Assembly (NCBI RefSeq): GCF_003634045.1
Contig: NZ_RBIM01000001.1
Span: 62,001-126,000 of the forward strand
Source of the DNA: Maricaulis maris
GTDB taxonomy: Bacteria > Pseudomonadota > Alphaproteobacteria > Caulobacterales > Maricaulaceae
Direction of reading: 5' to 3'
DNA: 64,000 nucleotides
The notes beneath the pieces were generated by a model, which saw only the letters and a program-made list of their open reading frames with translations, did not search any database and was not told the DNA's origin. The position numbers and the translations under genes are program-made. This document shows, one piece after another, positions 25,870 to 34,085 of this stretch. Each line of letters opens with the position of its first letter. Position 1 is the stretch's first letter.

Positions 25870-26106
25870 ATCGTACAGATCGTTGTGCGCGACAATAACG
25901 TGGAGCAAGCGCTCCGCGCGCTGAAAAAGAAGATGCAGCGGGAAGGTACTTTCCGCGAAATGAAGCGTCGTAATCATTACGAGAAGCCCTCGGAGAAGAA
26001 GGCTCGCCAAAAGGCTGAAGCCATTCGCCGGGCGCGCAAGCTGGCTCGCAAGCGGGCCCAGCGCGAAGGTCTCGTCGCCAAGCGTGGCGGCACGACGCGT
26101 CGCTAG
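25870..26106 (+). CDS. rpsU: 30S ribosomal protein S21 (apparent ATC start)
   Basis: S21, about 78 residues when the conserved N-terminus is kept: (M)[40 protein letters not shown] and a basic tail. The codon where the family's initiator Met falls is ATC (25870-25872), preceded at good spacing by GGAGAGAGAG. No ATG, GTG or TTG occurs in frame between the upstream stop at 25822 and ATC. The first normal start is GTG 25885, which has no ribosome site and would remove the first beta strand. An out-of-frame ATG at 25856 opens a 22-codon overlapping frame. S21 identity is certain; the start is the odd point. Confidence 0.93.
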   Translation: MVQIVVRDNNVEQALRALKKKMQREGTFREMKRRNHYEKPSEKKARQKAEAIRRARKLARKRAQREGLVAKRGGTTRR

Positions 26107-26134
26107 GGTCGCCAGGCCTCATTGCGAGTAAAGT

Positions 26135-26173
26135 GAAACCGCCGTGTCCGTTCGGACGCGGCGGTTTCCTTTT
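26135..26173 (+). terminator. Rho-independent terminator of rpsU
   Basis: A 15-bp stem with one G-U pair (26135-26149 with 26154-26168), loop GTTC, then CCTTTT. Confidence 0.9.
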
Positions 26174-26195
26174 GCCTGCAATTCAGACCGTAGTG

Positions 26196-26229
26196 CAACC
26201 GGCCGCCCCGAAGGGCGGCCGGTTGTTTT
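26196..26229. terminator. Second hairpin, probably ending the leftward ABC operon
   Basis: A perfect 13-bp stem (26196-26208 with 26213-26225), loop CGAA, with TTTT on the right side. It lies only 4-7 bases from the permease stop, so it can stop transcripts from both directions. Confidence 0.8.
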
Positions 26230-26232
26230 GTA

Positions 26233-27633
26233 TCAGGACGCTGCCGGTTTTTTCTTGCGGCCGATCCTGAACCAGCCCTTCACCGTGTCCTGATTGGCCT
26301 GGTTGAGTGACCCCATGCGGAACAGCACGCCTGATCCCCAGATCACGAAGACGGCAAAGGCGATCATAGCGGCCGTGGTGCCGACAATGTCGATGAGACC
26401 GACATCATGCGGCAGACGCGCCAGCATGATGAAGGGAGTCCACAGCGGCACCCAGCTGGCAATTGCCACGATCGGGTTATCAGGGGCGTTGAGCGCCATC
26501 ATGATCAGGATGATTGGCACCATCATGATCAGCATCATCGGGCTCATCAGGGTCTGGGCGTCCTGCAGGGTCTCGCACAGCGAGCCGATGGCCAGGAAGA
26601 CCGCGCCATACATCAGATAGCCGATGATGAAATAGCCAAATGCCGGCAGCAGCAGGCCGGGATCGAGCACGGCGGCGAGAATGTCCGCGATCGGCATGTC
26701 GGACGAAGCCGCGACCTGCTGCAAGCCCAGCGTGCCGAGCAAGCCTATCCCGCCCCAGACGGCCAGCAGGGTTGCCGAGACGGCGGCGACGCCGATCAGC
26801 TTGCCGGTGAGAATTTCATGGTGCCGGGTCGAGGCCAGCATCATTTCCAGCACCTTGTTGCCCTTCTCCTCGATCATCGCCGTCAGCAGCATGTTGACGA
26901 CAGAGAAGATGACCGCCCACAGGCCGATGGCCATCATCGTGCTGACGACCAGCGGGATGCGTTCAGCGTCGGTGACCTCGGCCGTGTCGCCGGTGCGCTC
27001 CGGATTGAGTTCGCGCACCGATGGTGACAGCTCGTCCGCGGTCTCGATCAGGCCCGGGTCAACGCCGGAATCGATGAGAAACTGCGTCTGCATGTAGGCA
27101 CGCAGGGCGTTGCGGATCTGCGAGCGCAGCCCGCCATCGGAGACATTGGCGCTCCAGTAATCGATCTGGATCGCCCCATCCGCGTTTTGGCGCAGATAGA
27201 TCGCCGCAAACAGGCGATGTTCGCCATCCGCGGCGGTGAAGGTCGCGTCGCCGGTGAGGTAGGGCCGCAAGGCGTCCAGTTCGGAAACGCCGACATCCAC
27301 CCGCAGATAGCGCTCATCGGACAATTGCGGCTGGGAGGCGAGCGCCGCGTTCACCTGGGGCAGGTCGCCGAACAGCTCCCGGGCTGTTTCCCGAGCCCTT
27401 TCCAGCGCTTCCGCCTGGCTGGCCTCGGCTTGCGCTTCCAGTGCCGTCTCCAGCGAACCGCCGGTCTCGTCGATCAGCACATAATAGCGGGTGGGCTGGG
27501 AGTTCTCGATCAGGATCGGCAGGCCGAACCCCAGGGCCATGAACAAGGGCATAGAGGCCAGCGACAGCCAGAAGCCCCAAGTGGCGGCGTAGGACAGATA
27601 TTCGCGGCGGGCGATGAGATAGATGGCGCGCAT
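26233..27633 (-). CDS. ABC-2 type transporter permease (NatB/YhaP-like)
   Basis: About 466 residues: one N-terminal membrane helix (about 17-40), a large external domain (about 45-240), then five or six C-terminal helices, the ABC2_membrane_3 layout. The block VNMLLTAMIEEKGNKVLEMMLASTRHHEILTGKLIG is typical of NatB/YhaP-type exporters. ATG 27633 shares its A with the ATPase stop (TGATG); a GTG one codon earlier would give a 4-base overlap. With the ATPase it forms an exporter of unknown substrate. Confidence 0.92.
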   Translation of the reverse strand: MRAIYLIARREYLSYAATWGFWLSLASMPLFMALGFGLPILIENSQPTRYYVLIDETGGSLETALEAQAEASQAEALERARETARELFGDLPQVNAALASQPQLSDERYLRVDVGVSELDALRPYLTGDATFTAADGEHRLFAAIYLRQNADGAIQIDYWSANVSDGGLRSQIRNALRAYMQTQFLIDSGVDPGLIETADELSPSVRELNPERTGDTAEVTDAERIPLVVSTMMAIGLWAVIFSVVNMLLTAMIEEKGNKVLEMMLASTRHHEILTGKLIGVAAVSATLLAVWGGIGLLGTLGLQQVAASSDMPIADILAAVLDPGLLLPAFGYFIIGYLMYGAVFLAIGSLCETLQDAQTLMSPMMLIMMVPIILIMMALNAPDNPIVAIASWVPLWTPFIMLARLPHDVGLIDIVGTTAAMIAFAVFVIWGSGVLFRMGSLNQANQDTVKGWFRIGRKKKPAAS

Positions 27634-28571
27634 CACACGGCCTCCGTTTCGGCAGTGGCACTTGAGCCGACAAGATGGACAAACGCGTCATGCAAATGGG
27701 CGCGCACCGGCTCGAAGCGGGCCAGTTTCACGCCACCGTCAACGCAGGCCTTGAGCACGTCCTGGGCATCGACGCCGGCGGCGAGATCGATGGTCCAGAC
27801 GACATTGCCGTCCAGCTCACTACGGGCGATCTCGCCCTTGCCGACCAGTATTTGCGACAGGTCATGGTCGGATGCCGCCTCCACCGTCACCCGGCGCGGC
27901 ACTTCGCCGAGCGCTTGCTTGACGCTGCCATCGAAGACCTTGCGCCCCTTGGCAACCAGCACGATCTGGTCACACAGGCGCTCGGCATGTTCCATGACAT
28001 GGGTCGAGAACAAGACGGTCCGTCCGGCCTCGGCCTGGCGGCGCACGATCTGTTCCAGCGCATTCTGGTTGACCGGGTCGAGGCCCGAAAAGGGCTCGTC
28101 GAGAATGATGAATTCCGGCTCGTGCACCAGGGTCGAGATGATCTGGACCTTCTGGGCCATGCCCTTGGACAGGGTCTTCACCTTGCTGTCGGCAACGTCG
28201 GGCAGGCCGAATTCCTCCAGCATCGCCAGGCCGCGCCTGCGGGCCTCGGCGGCGCCGACGCCCTTGAGACGGGCGAAGAAGGTGATGACATCGATCACCT
28301 TCATCTTGCGGTAGATGCCGCGTTCTTCCGGCAGGAAGCCGACCCGGTCCAGCGCTGCCGGTCGGGGCTTGCCGCCGAACAGGCTGACGGTCCCGCTGTC
28401 AGGCGTGAGAATGCCCAGGGACATGCGCAGGCTGGTTGTCTTGCCCGCACCATTCGGTCCGAGAAAGCCGGTGATCTGGCCGCGCTGGACCTTGAAGCTG
28501 ACATCCCGAACCGCTGGTTTGCCGCTATAGGTCTTGGATACATTGGAGAGTTCGAGAATGGTTTCGGACAT
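27633..28571 (-). CDS. ABC exporter ATP-binding protein (NatA/CcmA-like)
   Basis: A 312-residue ATPase. Walker A is GPNGAGKTTS, the signature LSKGMAQKVQ, Walker B IILDEPFSGLDPVN, and the switch His lies in FSTHVME. A C-terminal extension of about 90 residues (TVEAASDHDLSQILV onward) is the DUF4162-type tail of this subfamily. ATG 28571 is preferred for its AGGGGG site; an in-frame ATG lies at 28586. Coupled to the permease. Confidence 0.94.
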   Translation of the reverse strand: MSETILELSNVSKTYSGKPAVRDVSFKVQRGQITGFLGPNGAGKTTSLRMSLGILTPDSGTVSLFGGKPRPAALDRVGFLPEERGIYRKMKVIDVITFFARLKGVGAAEARRRGLAMLEEFGLPDVADSKVKTLSKGMAQKVQIISTLVHEPEFIILDEPFSGLDPVNQNALEQIVRRQAEAGRTVLFSTHVMEHAERLCDQIVLVAKGRKVFDGSVKQALGEVPRRVTVEAASDHDLSQILVGKGEIARSELDGNVVWTIDLAAGVDAQDVLKACVDGGVKLARFEPVRAHLHDAFVHLVGSSATAETEAV

Positions 28572-28664
28572 GATGCCCCCTGTCATGTTTGCGGCGGAGC
28601 CTAGTGAGGATGCAGAGCGACGGCCACCGGCATTGGGCAGTGGACCGTCCCCCCTTTTGTCCGC

Positions 28665-29162
28665 TCAGACAAGGTCGAGGACGAAGTAGGGCAGATCCAG
28701 CGGCGGCGGTTCGGCCAGGCCGAGCTGGGTCAGCTGGTGATGTGCCTGGCCGCGGTGATGGGTGGCGTGATTGAACATGTGGGTCAGGATGATCCGGCGT
28801 GGCAGGGTGCGCGGATTGCCGCTCATGTCCTTGTAGTCAAAATCCGCCGAGATGGCGGCGTCGTCCAGCCCGCCGATGAAGGCGCGGGTGGCGGCATCCT
28901 GCTCGCGCCGCGCCGCCCACAGGATCTCGAAATCATGAGTGGGAGTCTCGTCCAGTCGCGCATGCGGCGCGGCCAGCCCCAGAAGGCGCGCCATCCACAA
29001 ATGATCGGCGACGAGGATATGGGTGAGCGTGCCTTGCAGCGATCCGAAATAGGCCCCGATATCACGGCTGCGCGCCTCGGCACCGATTTCGCGTGTGGCG
29101 GCATAGATCCGCTGATTGGCCCAAGCGTTGTAATCGGCAAGTTGCAGGAAATGGGCGCGCAT
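28665..29162 (-). CDS. DinB-like four-helix metalloprotein
   Basis: A 165-residue DinB/YfiT superfamily protein. The metal triad is His48 (LTHILVADHLW) with His132 and His136 in HMFNHATHHRGQ. Members include thiol-dependent transferases; E. coli polymerase DinB is unrelated. ATG 29162 is set by the family start MRAHFLQLADYNAWANQRIY; longer frames add a nonconserved tail. Divergent from the DksA-like gene. Confidence 0.9.
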   Translation of the reverse strand: MRAHFLQLADYNAWANQRIYAATREIGAEARSRDIGAYFGSLQGTLTHILVADHLWMARLLGLAAPHARLDETPTHDFEILWAARREQDAATRAFIGGLDDAAISADFDYKDMSGNPRTLPRRIILTHMFNHATHHRGQAHHQLTQLGLAEPPPLDLPYFVLDLV

Positions 29163-29251
29163 GGGGGACTCCGGCTGTGTGCCGCGCTGGTCGGCGGTCT
29201 TAATCACGCAGATAGTGCCCGCGCCGTCTTGGCATGCAAGGGCGAGGATAC

Positions 29252-29575
29252 ATGACCCCTGACAATGCCCGCGCACGGCTCAACGCCCTGCGCCAGGAAA
29301 TACTCGACCTGTCCGATGCCTCCAGCGAGGATCGCAAACCGGTTGAACTCGACCAGCAATCGGTCGGGCGCCTGTCGCGCCAGGACTCGATGCAGGTCCA
29401 GGCCATGGCCAAGGCCGCGGATGCGCGCCGGACCCAGGAATTGCGGCGGATCGATGCCGCCCTTGCGCGTATCGACGAGGATGAGTTCGGTTGGTGCGCC
29501 GAGTGTGGCGAGCCGATCGAGGAAGCCCGGTTGGAGATCGACCCGGCCGCGCCGCGTTGTTCCGGCTGCGCCTGA
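29252..29575 (+). CDS. DksA/TraR family zinc-finger protein
   Basis: 107 residues, with an N-terminal helical coil (about 1-75) and a C-terminal C4 zinc finger, CAEC then CSGC, in GWCAECGEPIEEARLEIDP. DksA-type proteins bind in the secondary channel of RNA polymerase; short TraR-like forms act without ppGpp. Here the coil tip SSEDRKPVELDQQSVGRLSRQD resembles other short family members. The start ATG 29252 has GCGAGGA upstream; an in-frame ATG lies at 29234. Confidence 0.88.
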   Translation: MTPDNARARLNALRQEILDLSDASSEDRKPVELDQQSVGRLSRQDSMQVQAMAKAADARRTQELRRIDAALARIDEDEFGWCAECGEPIEEARLEIDPAAPRCSGCA

Positions 29576-29677
29576 CCGTGACGGCATCGGGCACTGTCAT
29601 CGCCCGGGCGAATTGCCGTTGAGTCACTTCAATCCTGCCACATGGTCTGGAAGACTGGCCGTGAAGAGGTGACCGAA

Positions 29678-30421
29678 ATGTTCAATCTGTCGGCGCAGGG
29701 CTGCGCCCAGGCACAAAACCAGATGCGGGCATTGACCCGCGGCCAGGTCGATCACGCCCTGACGGCAACGGCGCAGGCGGCGGTTCTCGCTGCGGTGGCC
29801 CGCATACCGCGCTGGACGCTGGTCACGCGGCTGGCTGGCCGCCATCTCGATCTTGATGCCGCGGCGATGCAAGCCCTGCCAAAGGCCCAGCGGGCCGAAT
29901 TCGACCTGCGTGTCCGGGCCGAGGCGGCACAGGGCTTTCAATATCTCTACGAGACCTACCCGCTTTACGACAAATGGCATGGTGGCGTGCTGGCTGATGA
30001 GGCGCCGGTGCTGGCCGAGCTGTTCACCGCGCTCAACAGCGCCGCCTTCCTCGATCCGATGCGCGACCTCTTGGATGCGCCGGAGATCAGCTTTGCCGAT
30101 GCCCAGCTGACGCGCTACCGCGCCGGCCATTTCCTGACCACGCATGATGACGGGATCGAGGGCAAGAACCGCGTCGCGGCCTATGTGCTCACCCTGTCGG
30201 AGGGCTGGCAGGGCGATTGGGGCGGTGTCCTTGAATTCCAGCTGCCCGACGGGCGCGTTACCGAGCGTTTCGTGCCGCGCGGCAATACTTTGTCGCTGTT
30301 CAAGGTTCCCCAGCCGCACGCGGTCACGCCGGTTGCATCGACGGTGACGGCCGACCGGGTTTCGGTGACCGGATGGCTGCGATCCGGTCGTGACCCGGGG
30401 CCGGAAGCGGGCACGCGTTAG
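29678..30421 (+). CDS. 2-oxoglutarate/Fe(II)-dependent dioxygenase
   Basis: A 247-residue protein with a prolyl-4-hydroxylase-like core. The iron triad is His156, Asp158 (THDDG) and His214 (VPQPHAVTPV), with Arg227 as likely 2OG anchor in DRVSVTGWLR. Helical N-terminal part about 1-100. ATG 29678 has an AGAGGTGA ribosome site; an in-frame ATG at 29642 has none. The target residue or protein is unknown. The stop overlaps the convergent DUF4269 stop by 4 bases. Confidence 0.85.
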   Translation: MFNLSAQGCAQAQNQMRALTRGQVDHALTATAQAAVLAAVARIPRWTLVTRLAGRHLDLDAAAMQALPKAQRAEFDLRVRAEAAQGFQYLYETYPLYDKWHGGVLADEAPVLAELFTALNSAAFLDPMRDLLDAPEISFADAQLTRYRAGHFLTTHDDGIEGKNRVAAYVLTLSEGWQGDWGGVLEFQLPDGRVTERFVPRGNTLSLFKVPQPHAVTPVASTVTADRVSVTGWLRSGRDPGPEAGTR

Positions 30422-30972
30422 CGGGTGGCGTAGCCGGCCTGACGGACCAGGCGGCGCAGGGCGTCATCGCCCGGTGAAGCCAGTTTGAGCAGTTCGACAT
30501 AGGGATCGCCGCCGAGTTTCAGGCATTGCGCGAAGGCCGGTTCGGTCTTCAACCCGCCGGCCTTGGCGTCGCGGACATCGCTGCGCAGCCGGTCTTCGGC
30601 GAGGTCGAGAAGGCGATGTTCGGCGAGCCAGTGGACATAGCTCTCATGTGTGTCCACCGGGCGTTCCCGGCCGAAGATTTCCACCGGCACGCCCTCGATT
30701 TCCAGCTTGGCAATGACGGACGCCTCTCCGGCATGTTGGTTGTCACTGACGGTCGCGTCCGCAAAACGCGAGACGAATGCATCCAACGCCGCTTTGAAGT
30801 TGGCCAGCCCGCCTGTGGCAGAGCAGGCGATGTCGATATCGGCGCCTGGTCCGTGAATGTTGAGCGGGATCGAGCCGACCCATCGCGGCGTGAACCCCGC
30901 CAGGCGACGCATCAGCCCGTGCCGGGTGATGATCTGGCGGGCGTCGCGGCAGGGCAGGAAGGCATCTGTCAT
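30418..30972 (-). CDS. DUF4269 nucleotidyltransferase-like protein
   Basis: A 184-residue protein. GSIPLNIHGPGADIDIACSA is the DUF4269 form of a nucleotidyltransferase motif (a G, then DxD). Later blocks are VPVEIFGRERPVDTHESYVHWLAEHRLL and GLKTEPAFAQCLKLGGDPYVELLKL. The start ATG 30972 is set by homology; in-frame codons upstream to 31098 lack support. The substrate is unknown. Confidence 0.85.
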   Translation of the reverse strand: MTDAFLPCRDARQIITRHGLMRRLAGFTPRWVGSIPLNIHGPGADIDIACSATGGLANFKAALDAFVSRFADATVSDNQHAGEASVIAKLEIEGVPVEIFGRERPVDTHESYVHWLAEHRLLDLAEDRLRSDVRDAKAGGLKTEPAFAQCLKLGGDPYVELLKLASPGDDALRRLVRQAGYATR

Positions 30973-31096
30973 CGCCGCGCTTTCGCGCGAAGTCGTGCCT
31001 GTGTCAATCCTGTCGACGCGTGTACGCGTTGACGATTGTGTGCATGGACATGCAGGCTGTGCCGGGCCAGCCTGTGTCGAAACCGGGACGAGCGAC

Positions 31097-31717
31097 ATGG
31101 GATTTTACGACGAACGCATTCTGCCCAATCTCCTTGCCTGTGCCTGCGACAGCAAGCCGGTCGCCAATCATCGCAAGATCATGGTGCCGGAAGCGTCGGG
31201 TCGGGTGCTGGAAGTCGGGATGGGGTCGGGACCCAACCTGCCCTTTTATGACGCGGCGCGCGTGTCGCAGGTCATTGGTGTGGAGCCTTCGGCCGGGATG
31301 CGGCGCAAGGCACAGCGGGCGATCGCTCGCCAGTCCATTCCGGTCGAACTGCTGGATGCGCCGGGCGAGGCCCTGCCGCTGGAGGATCACGCCGTCGATA
31401 CGGTCCTGCTCGCCTTCACCCTGTGCACCATCCCCGACTATGATCAGGCCCTGGCTGAGATGCGGCGTGTGCTCAAACCGGGCGGTCGGCTTGTCTTCAT
31501 GGAGCATGGCCTGGCACCGGATGAAGGCATTGTGAAATGGCAGAGGCGGCTGGAGCCGATCTGGAAAATCACCGGCGGTGGCTGTCATCTGACCCGCCCC
31601 ATGGATCGGCTGATCGAGGCAGGTGGCTTCCGGATCAATCGGCTGGAGGCCGATTATGAACCGCGGACACCGAAATTTGCAGGCTATGTCTATCGCGGGC
31701 TGGCGGAGGCACGCTGA
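31097..31717 (+). CDS. Class I SAM-dependent methyltransferase
   Basis: 206 residues, UbiE/COQ5-like Methyltransf_11. Motif I is VLEVGMGSGPN, followed by GVEPSAGM, the LLAFTLCTIPD stretch, and LKPGGRLVFMEHG. It resembles phosphatidylethanolamine/phospholipid N-methyltransferase relatives and methyltransferase-like 7, but the substrate is not readable. ATG 31097 is chosen at the family start MGFYDERILP. Confidence 0.88.
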   Translation: MGFYDERILPNLLACACDSKPVANHRKIMVPEASGRVLEVGMGSGPNLPFYDAARVSQVIGVEPSAGMRRKAQRAIARQSIPVELLDAPGEALPLEDHAVDTVLLAFTLCTIPDYDQALAEMRRVLKPGGRLVFMEHGLAPDEGIVKWQRRLEPIWKITGGGCHLTRPMDRLIEAGGFRINRLEADYEPRTPKFAGYVYRGLAEAR

Positions 31718-31823
31718 GGGGGGCGACCCCTGCGCGGTGCGGGGCCGGAACAGCAAGATCGGGTACGCCGAGTGCTCTACATTCCGCTAGGGTCATCGCG
31801 ATCACAACAAAGGGGTGGCGGCG

Positions 31824-32297
31824 ATGACATATGCAATACTGGCTTTGGCCTTGATGGTTCAGTCGGCCGAGGCTGAATCCGTTGATGCCGGCATTCTCGA
31901 GCAATTGGCGTGGATGGAAGGCTGCTGGCAGGCGGACGGGTTCGCCGGCGAGATGTCGGAATGCTGGATGCGCACGCAGAGCGGCGAGCTGGTGGGGGCC
32001 TTCCAATACTCCGCCCAGGGCACGCTTCAATTCACCGAAATGTTGATGATTGGCACCAATGCCGAGGGTGAATTTGGCTATCATGTGAAGCATTTCAATC
32101 GCGACTTCACGGGCTGGGAAAGCCAGAACGAGCAAATCACGTTCGACTATCGACAAGTCTCGGAGACCCGGATTGAATTCGGGGGCCTTGTGCTGGAATT
32201 CGATGGTCCGGATGCGTTTACGGCCCGGCTCGACATGAGACAGCGGGATGGAAGCCTGACGACCGAGGTGTTCGAATTCAGCCGGATATCGCCGTAG
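31824..32297 (+). CDS. Secreted DUF6265-type protein
   Basis: 157 residues with a signal peptide (MTYAILALALMVQSAEA). A compact beta-rich domain begins LEQLAWMEGCWQADGFAGEMSECW and continues FTEMLMIG, the pattern of DUF6265 (lipocalin-like). ATG 31824 is at good spacing from AAAGGGG; a GTG at 31815 overlaps that site. Periplasmic by inference, function unknown. Confidence 0.78.
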   Translation: MTYAILALALMVQSAEAESVDAGILEQLAWMEGCWQADGFAGEMSECWMRTQSGELVGAFQYSAQGTLQFTEMLMIGTNAEGEFGYHVKHFNRDFTGWESQNEQITFDYRQVSETRIEFGGLVLEFDGPDAFTARLDMRQRDGSLTTEVFEFSRISP

Positions 32298-32314
32298 TCG
32301 CGGGGCTTTGCGCT

Positions 32315-32614
32315 TTAGGGCAGGCCGGGAAAGCTCGACACGTATTCGATCTTGATGTCGGGGAAGCTGGACACGAACTGGATGGTGAAGTCCGGAAAGC
32401 TGTCAACGAATTCCCACTCCCCGCAATCATCGGGGAAGGATGTGACGCGCTTGACCTTGAGGTCGGGGAAGCTGGTCACGAGCTGCACCCGAATGTCCGG
32501 AAAACTCTCCACGATCTCGACATCACCATGAAGCGGGATGCCGTTGAAGGTGCAGTCTTCGGCGACAGGGCCGGAAAGGGCGGCAGATTGCGAGAGGGCG
32601 AGTTCGATGAGCAT
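32315..32614 (-). CDS. Six-repeat SFPD protein, probable 7(1) septoil-knot domain
   Basis: A 99-residue protein whose C-terminal two thirds is a repeat. SFPD occurs at 37-40, 48-51, 59-62, 72-75 and 83-86, and SFPG at 94-97, spaced 11, 11, 13, 11 and 11. Each repeat is a beta strand of alternating hydrophobics (for example IRVQLVT, FTIQFVS) plus the SFPD turn. Two Cys (21 and 64) could pair; Cys64 sits in the only long repeat (DCGEWEFVD). The pattern matches my memory of the Pfam 7(1) septoil-knot family, a very deep protein knot; I could not check it. It lies 42 bases downstream of pntB on the same strand. The role is unknown. Confidence 0.75.
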   Translation of the reverse strand: MLIELALSQSAALSGPVAEDCTFNGIPLHGDVEIVESFPDIRVQLVTSFPDLKVKRVTSFPDDCGEWEFVDSFPDFTIQFVSSFPDIKIEYVSSFPGLP

Positions 32615-32656
32615 GGCGTCAGCCTAGCCCGTCGAAACTGATCCGGCGATGAACGC

Positions 32657-34060
32657 CTAGTCCAGCGCCTTCAAAATGCTCTCCGTCATCTTCTTGGCAT
32701 CGCCCAACAGCATCATCGTGTTGTCGCGGAAGAAGAGCGGGTTTTCGACGCCGGCATAGCCGGAGCCCAGCGACCGCTTGATGAAGAAGACGGTGCGCGC
32801 CTTCCACACCTGCAGGACGGGCATGCCGTAGATCGGCGAGCCGGGATCATCCTCGGCGGCGGGGTTGGTGACGTCATTGGCGCCGATCACGAAGGCGACG
32901 TCGGCATTCGAGAAATCCGAATTGATATCCTCCAGCTCGAAGACCTCGTCATAGGGGACATTGGCTTCGGCCAGCAGCACATTCATGTGCCCCGGCATCC
33001 GCCCGGCGACGGGGTGGATGGCATAGGCGACATCGACGCCTTCGGCCTTCAGCATGTCGGCCATTTCCTTGAGCGCGTGCTGGGCCTGGGCGACGGCCAT
33101 GCCATAGCCTGGCACGATGATGACCTTGCCGGCATTCTTCATCACGAAGGCGGCATCCTCGGCCGAACCCTGCTTGGCATTGCCCTGCGGACCGGCGGCG
33201 GCTGCCGCGTCGCCGCTCTCGCCGAAGCCGCCCAGGATGACCGAGATGAAGGAGCGGTTCATGCCCTTGCACATGATGTAGGACAGGATCGCACCGGACG
33301 AGCCGACCAGGGCGCCGGTGACCAGCAGGGCGGTGTTTTCCAGCGTGAAGCCGAGCGCGGCGGCGGCCCAGCCGGAATAGGAGTTCAGCATCGACACCAC
33401 GACCGGCATGTCGGCGCCGCCGATCGGGATGATCAGGGTCACGCCGAGCACGAAGGCGGCCAGGGTGATCAGCCAGAAGGCCGTCTTGGCGTCACCGCCC
33501 GAGGCCATCAGGAAGGCAATCATGATGACGATGAAGCCGCCAATGGCGATGTTGATGAGGTGACGGGCCGGCAGCATGATCGGCGCGCCGGACATGTTGC
33601 CGTTCAGCTTGGCAAAGGCGATCACCGAGCCGGAGAAGGTGATGGCGCCGATTGCCGTGCCTAGCGACAGTTCGAACAGGGAGAGGTGTTTCAGGTCACC
33701 CATCGCGTCGGCAATGTGGAAGGCGCCGGGTGCGTAGAGCGCCGCGGCGGCGACCAGTACGGCGGCGAGGCCGACCAGCGAGTGGAAGGCGGCGACGAGC
33801 TGCGGCATGGCGGTCATCGGGATGCGGCGGGCGATGATCGCGCCGATCCCGCCCCCGATCATGACGCCACCGATGATCAGGGCAATCGAGGCTCCGTCCA
33901 GATTGACGGCCAAGAGGGTGGTGACAATGGCAATCGCCATGCCGGCCATGCCGAACTGGTTGCCACGGCGCGCGGTCTCCGGATTGGACAGGCCCCGCAG
34001 CGCGAAGATGAACAGGATCCCCGAGACGAGGTAGAGCAGTGCGGCGAGATTTGCAGACAT
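32657..34060 (-). CDS. pntB: Proton-translocating NAD(P) transhydrogenase, beta subunit
   Basis: A 467-residue PntB: about eight or nine membrane helices (1-270), then the NADP-binding dIII domain with GYGMAVAQAQHALKEM and the end FVIGANDVTNPAAEDDPGSPIYGMPVL. It uses the proton gradient to make NADPH from NADH together with PntAa and PntAb. The last canonical gene in a leftward pnt run; an unrelated secreted-protein gene separates it from pntAb by 25 bases. Confidence 0.97.
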   Translation of the reverse strand: MSANLAALLYLVSGILFIFALRGLSNPETARRGNQFGMAGMAIAIVTTLLAVNLDGASIALIIGGVMIGGGIGAIIARRIPMTAMPQLVAAFHSLVGLAAVLVAAAALYAPGAFHIADAMGDLKHLSLFELSLGTAIGAITFSGSVIAFAKLNGNMSGAPIMLPARHLINIAIGGFIVIMIAFLMASGGDAKTAFWLITLAAFVLGVTLIIPIGGADMPVVVSMLNSYSGWAAAALGFTLENTALLVTGALVGSSGAILSYIMCKGMNRSFISVILGGFGESGDAAAAAGPQGNAKQGSAEDAAFVMKNAGKVIIVPGYGMAVAQAQHALKEMADMLKAEGVDVAYAIHPVAGRMPGHMNVLLAEANVPYDEVFELEDINSDFSNADVAFVIGANDVTNPAAEDDPGSPIYGMPVLQVWKARTVFFIKRSLGSGYAGVENPLFFRDNTMMLLGDAKKMTESILKALD

Positions 34061-34085
34061 GGCGCTCTCTTGCGAGTTGTGGCGA

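Noticed and set aside
25856-25924. 22-codon upstream reading frame overlapping the rpsU start as a real gene.
   Set aside because: It has no homology-like content and exists only because an ATG precedes the ribosome site; mentioned only as a possible influence on rpsU initiation.
32315-32614. SFPD repeats as a low-complexity artefact of DNA repeats.
   Set aside because: The repeats differ at the DNA level and in hydrophobic residues while keeping the SFPD turn and spacing, which indicates protein-level selection.
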